A stretch of 64,000 bases of DNA from Pseudomonas sp. ATCC PTA-122608 (GTDB taxonomy: Bacteria; Pseudomonadota; Gammaproteobacteria; Pseudomonadales; Pseudomonadaceae), in assembly GCF_001952855.1 (NCBI RefSeq), contig NZ_LPNO01000053.1, positions 124,001 through 188,000 on the forward strand. Direction: 5' to 3'. Positions within the stretch are counted from its first letter, which is position 1, and each line of letters starts with the position of its first letter. The notes beneath the pieces were generated by a model. The model was not told where the DNA came from. It did no database searches and worked only from the letters and a program-made list of their open reading frames with translations. Below, piece by piece: positions 63,736-64,000 of this stretch. Position numbers and translations under genes: made by a program.

Positions 63736-64000
63736 TCAGATCACGTCAGCCAGCAGGCATCGGGCGAAGAGTTGTGGCACCGGAAGGTTGCGCTGGCTGT
63801 AGCGGCTGAGCAGGATGATTTCACGGTGAAAGGTCAGTTCGCCCAGCGGGATGACGCGCACCTGTGGCGTGCGATCCAGCCATAGCCCGGCATGGGGAAC
63901 CAGTGACACACCCAGGCCGCATTCGACCATTTTGACCAGTGCCTCGATCTCGTCCAGTTCCAGCGCCACTTGCACATCCAGCCGCTGCTCCCGCAGAAAA
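63736..64000 (-). CDS. LysR family regulator, C-terminal part (runs off the window)
   Basis: An open frame of 88 residues continuing to the last base. The end of a LysR substrate-binding domain is seen: LDEIEALVKMVECGLGVSLVPHAG, then VIPLGELTFHREIILL. The N-terminal HTH lies beyond the window. Convergent with gcd. Confidence 0.8.
   Translation of the reverse strand, partial: FLREQRLDVQVALELDEIEALVKMVECGLGVSLVPHAGLWLDRTPQVRVIPLGELTFHREIILLSRYSQRNLPVPQLFARCLLADVI

Overview
The window is a GC-rich chromosomal segment from a Pseudomonas of the fluorescens/putida type. The assignment rests on gene content and order that I recognise from this genus: soxAG-purU-fdhA; the creBCD to glcB, rarD, srkA, modE, comF and bioBFHCD order known from P. 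aeruginosa; the paired pqqFABCDE and davBA loci known from P. putida; an rsmY-type RNA beside fadE-like genes; and at least eleven REP/REPIN repeats typical of fluorescens-group genomes. No rRNA, tRNA, IS element, prophage or CRISPR array was seen.

Layout. 1-6.1 kb: the end of a sarcosine catabolism operon (soxA partial, soxG, purU, fdhA) that handles one-carbon units from glycine betaine. 6.1-8.3 kb: an accessory island of lower GC, with a glycine-zipper putative toxin, its translationally coupled small membrane protein, a small unknown protein, and two structured RNA leaders. 8.2-10.8 kb: an ECF sigma factor, its RskA-type anti-sigma factor and a tandem anti-sigma copy lacking the sigma-binding part, with a divergent DUF2780 protein. 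10.8-16 kb: acyltransferase, retropepsin-like protein and creBCD. 16-22.2 kb: a GST bracketed by REPINs, then the fiuIRA-type siderophore locus with a PepSY protein and a 58-residue membrane protein. 22.4-34.9 kb: housekeeping genes (DEDDh exonuclease, DUF294/CBS protein, response regulator, glcB, gcvR-like, rarD, srkA, phoX, modE, comF). 35-39.6 kb: the biotin operon bioBFHCD.

39.7-50 kb: a small protein built like a minimal flagellar axial protein, three paralogous acyl-CoA dehydrogenases with a diguanylate cyclase among them, the Gac/Rsm small RNA rsmY with a perfect GacA site, a LysR regulator and a class III aminotransferase. 50-51 kb: a RelE-like/XRE toxin-antitoxin pair. 51-57 kb: the PQQ biosynthesis cluster pqqF-A-B-C-D-E. 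57-60 kb: lysine degradation genes davB-davA and an Lrp-type regulator. 60-64 kb: an orphan sugar-binding protein, divergent from membrane glucose dehydrogenase gcd, the main user of PQQ, and a truncated LysR gene at the window end.

Regulatory sites read directly from sequence include a Vfr/CRP-type palindrome before the diguanylate cyclase, a PsrA-type box before the first acyl-CoA dehydrogenase, a Fur-type box before fiuI, a PhoB-like box before phoX, two exact DnaA boxes after the gcvR-like gene, and a terminator between pqqA and pqqB. The strongest candidate for an undescribed system is the 6.1-8.05 kb island: two folded leaders controlling a small unknown protein and a putative membrane-acting toxin with its cognate immunity protein.
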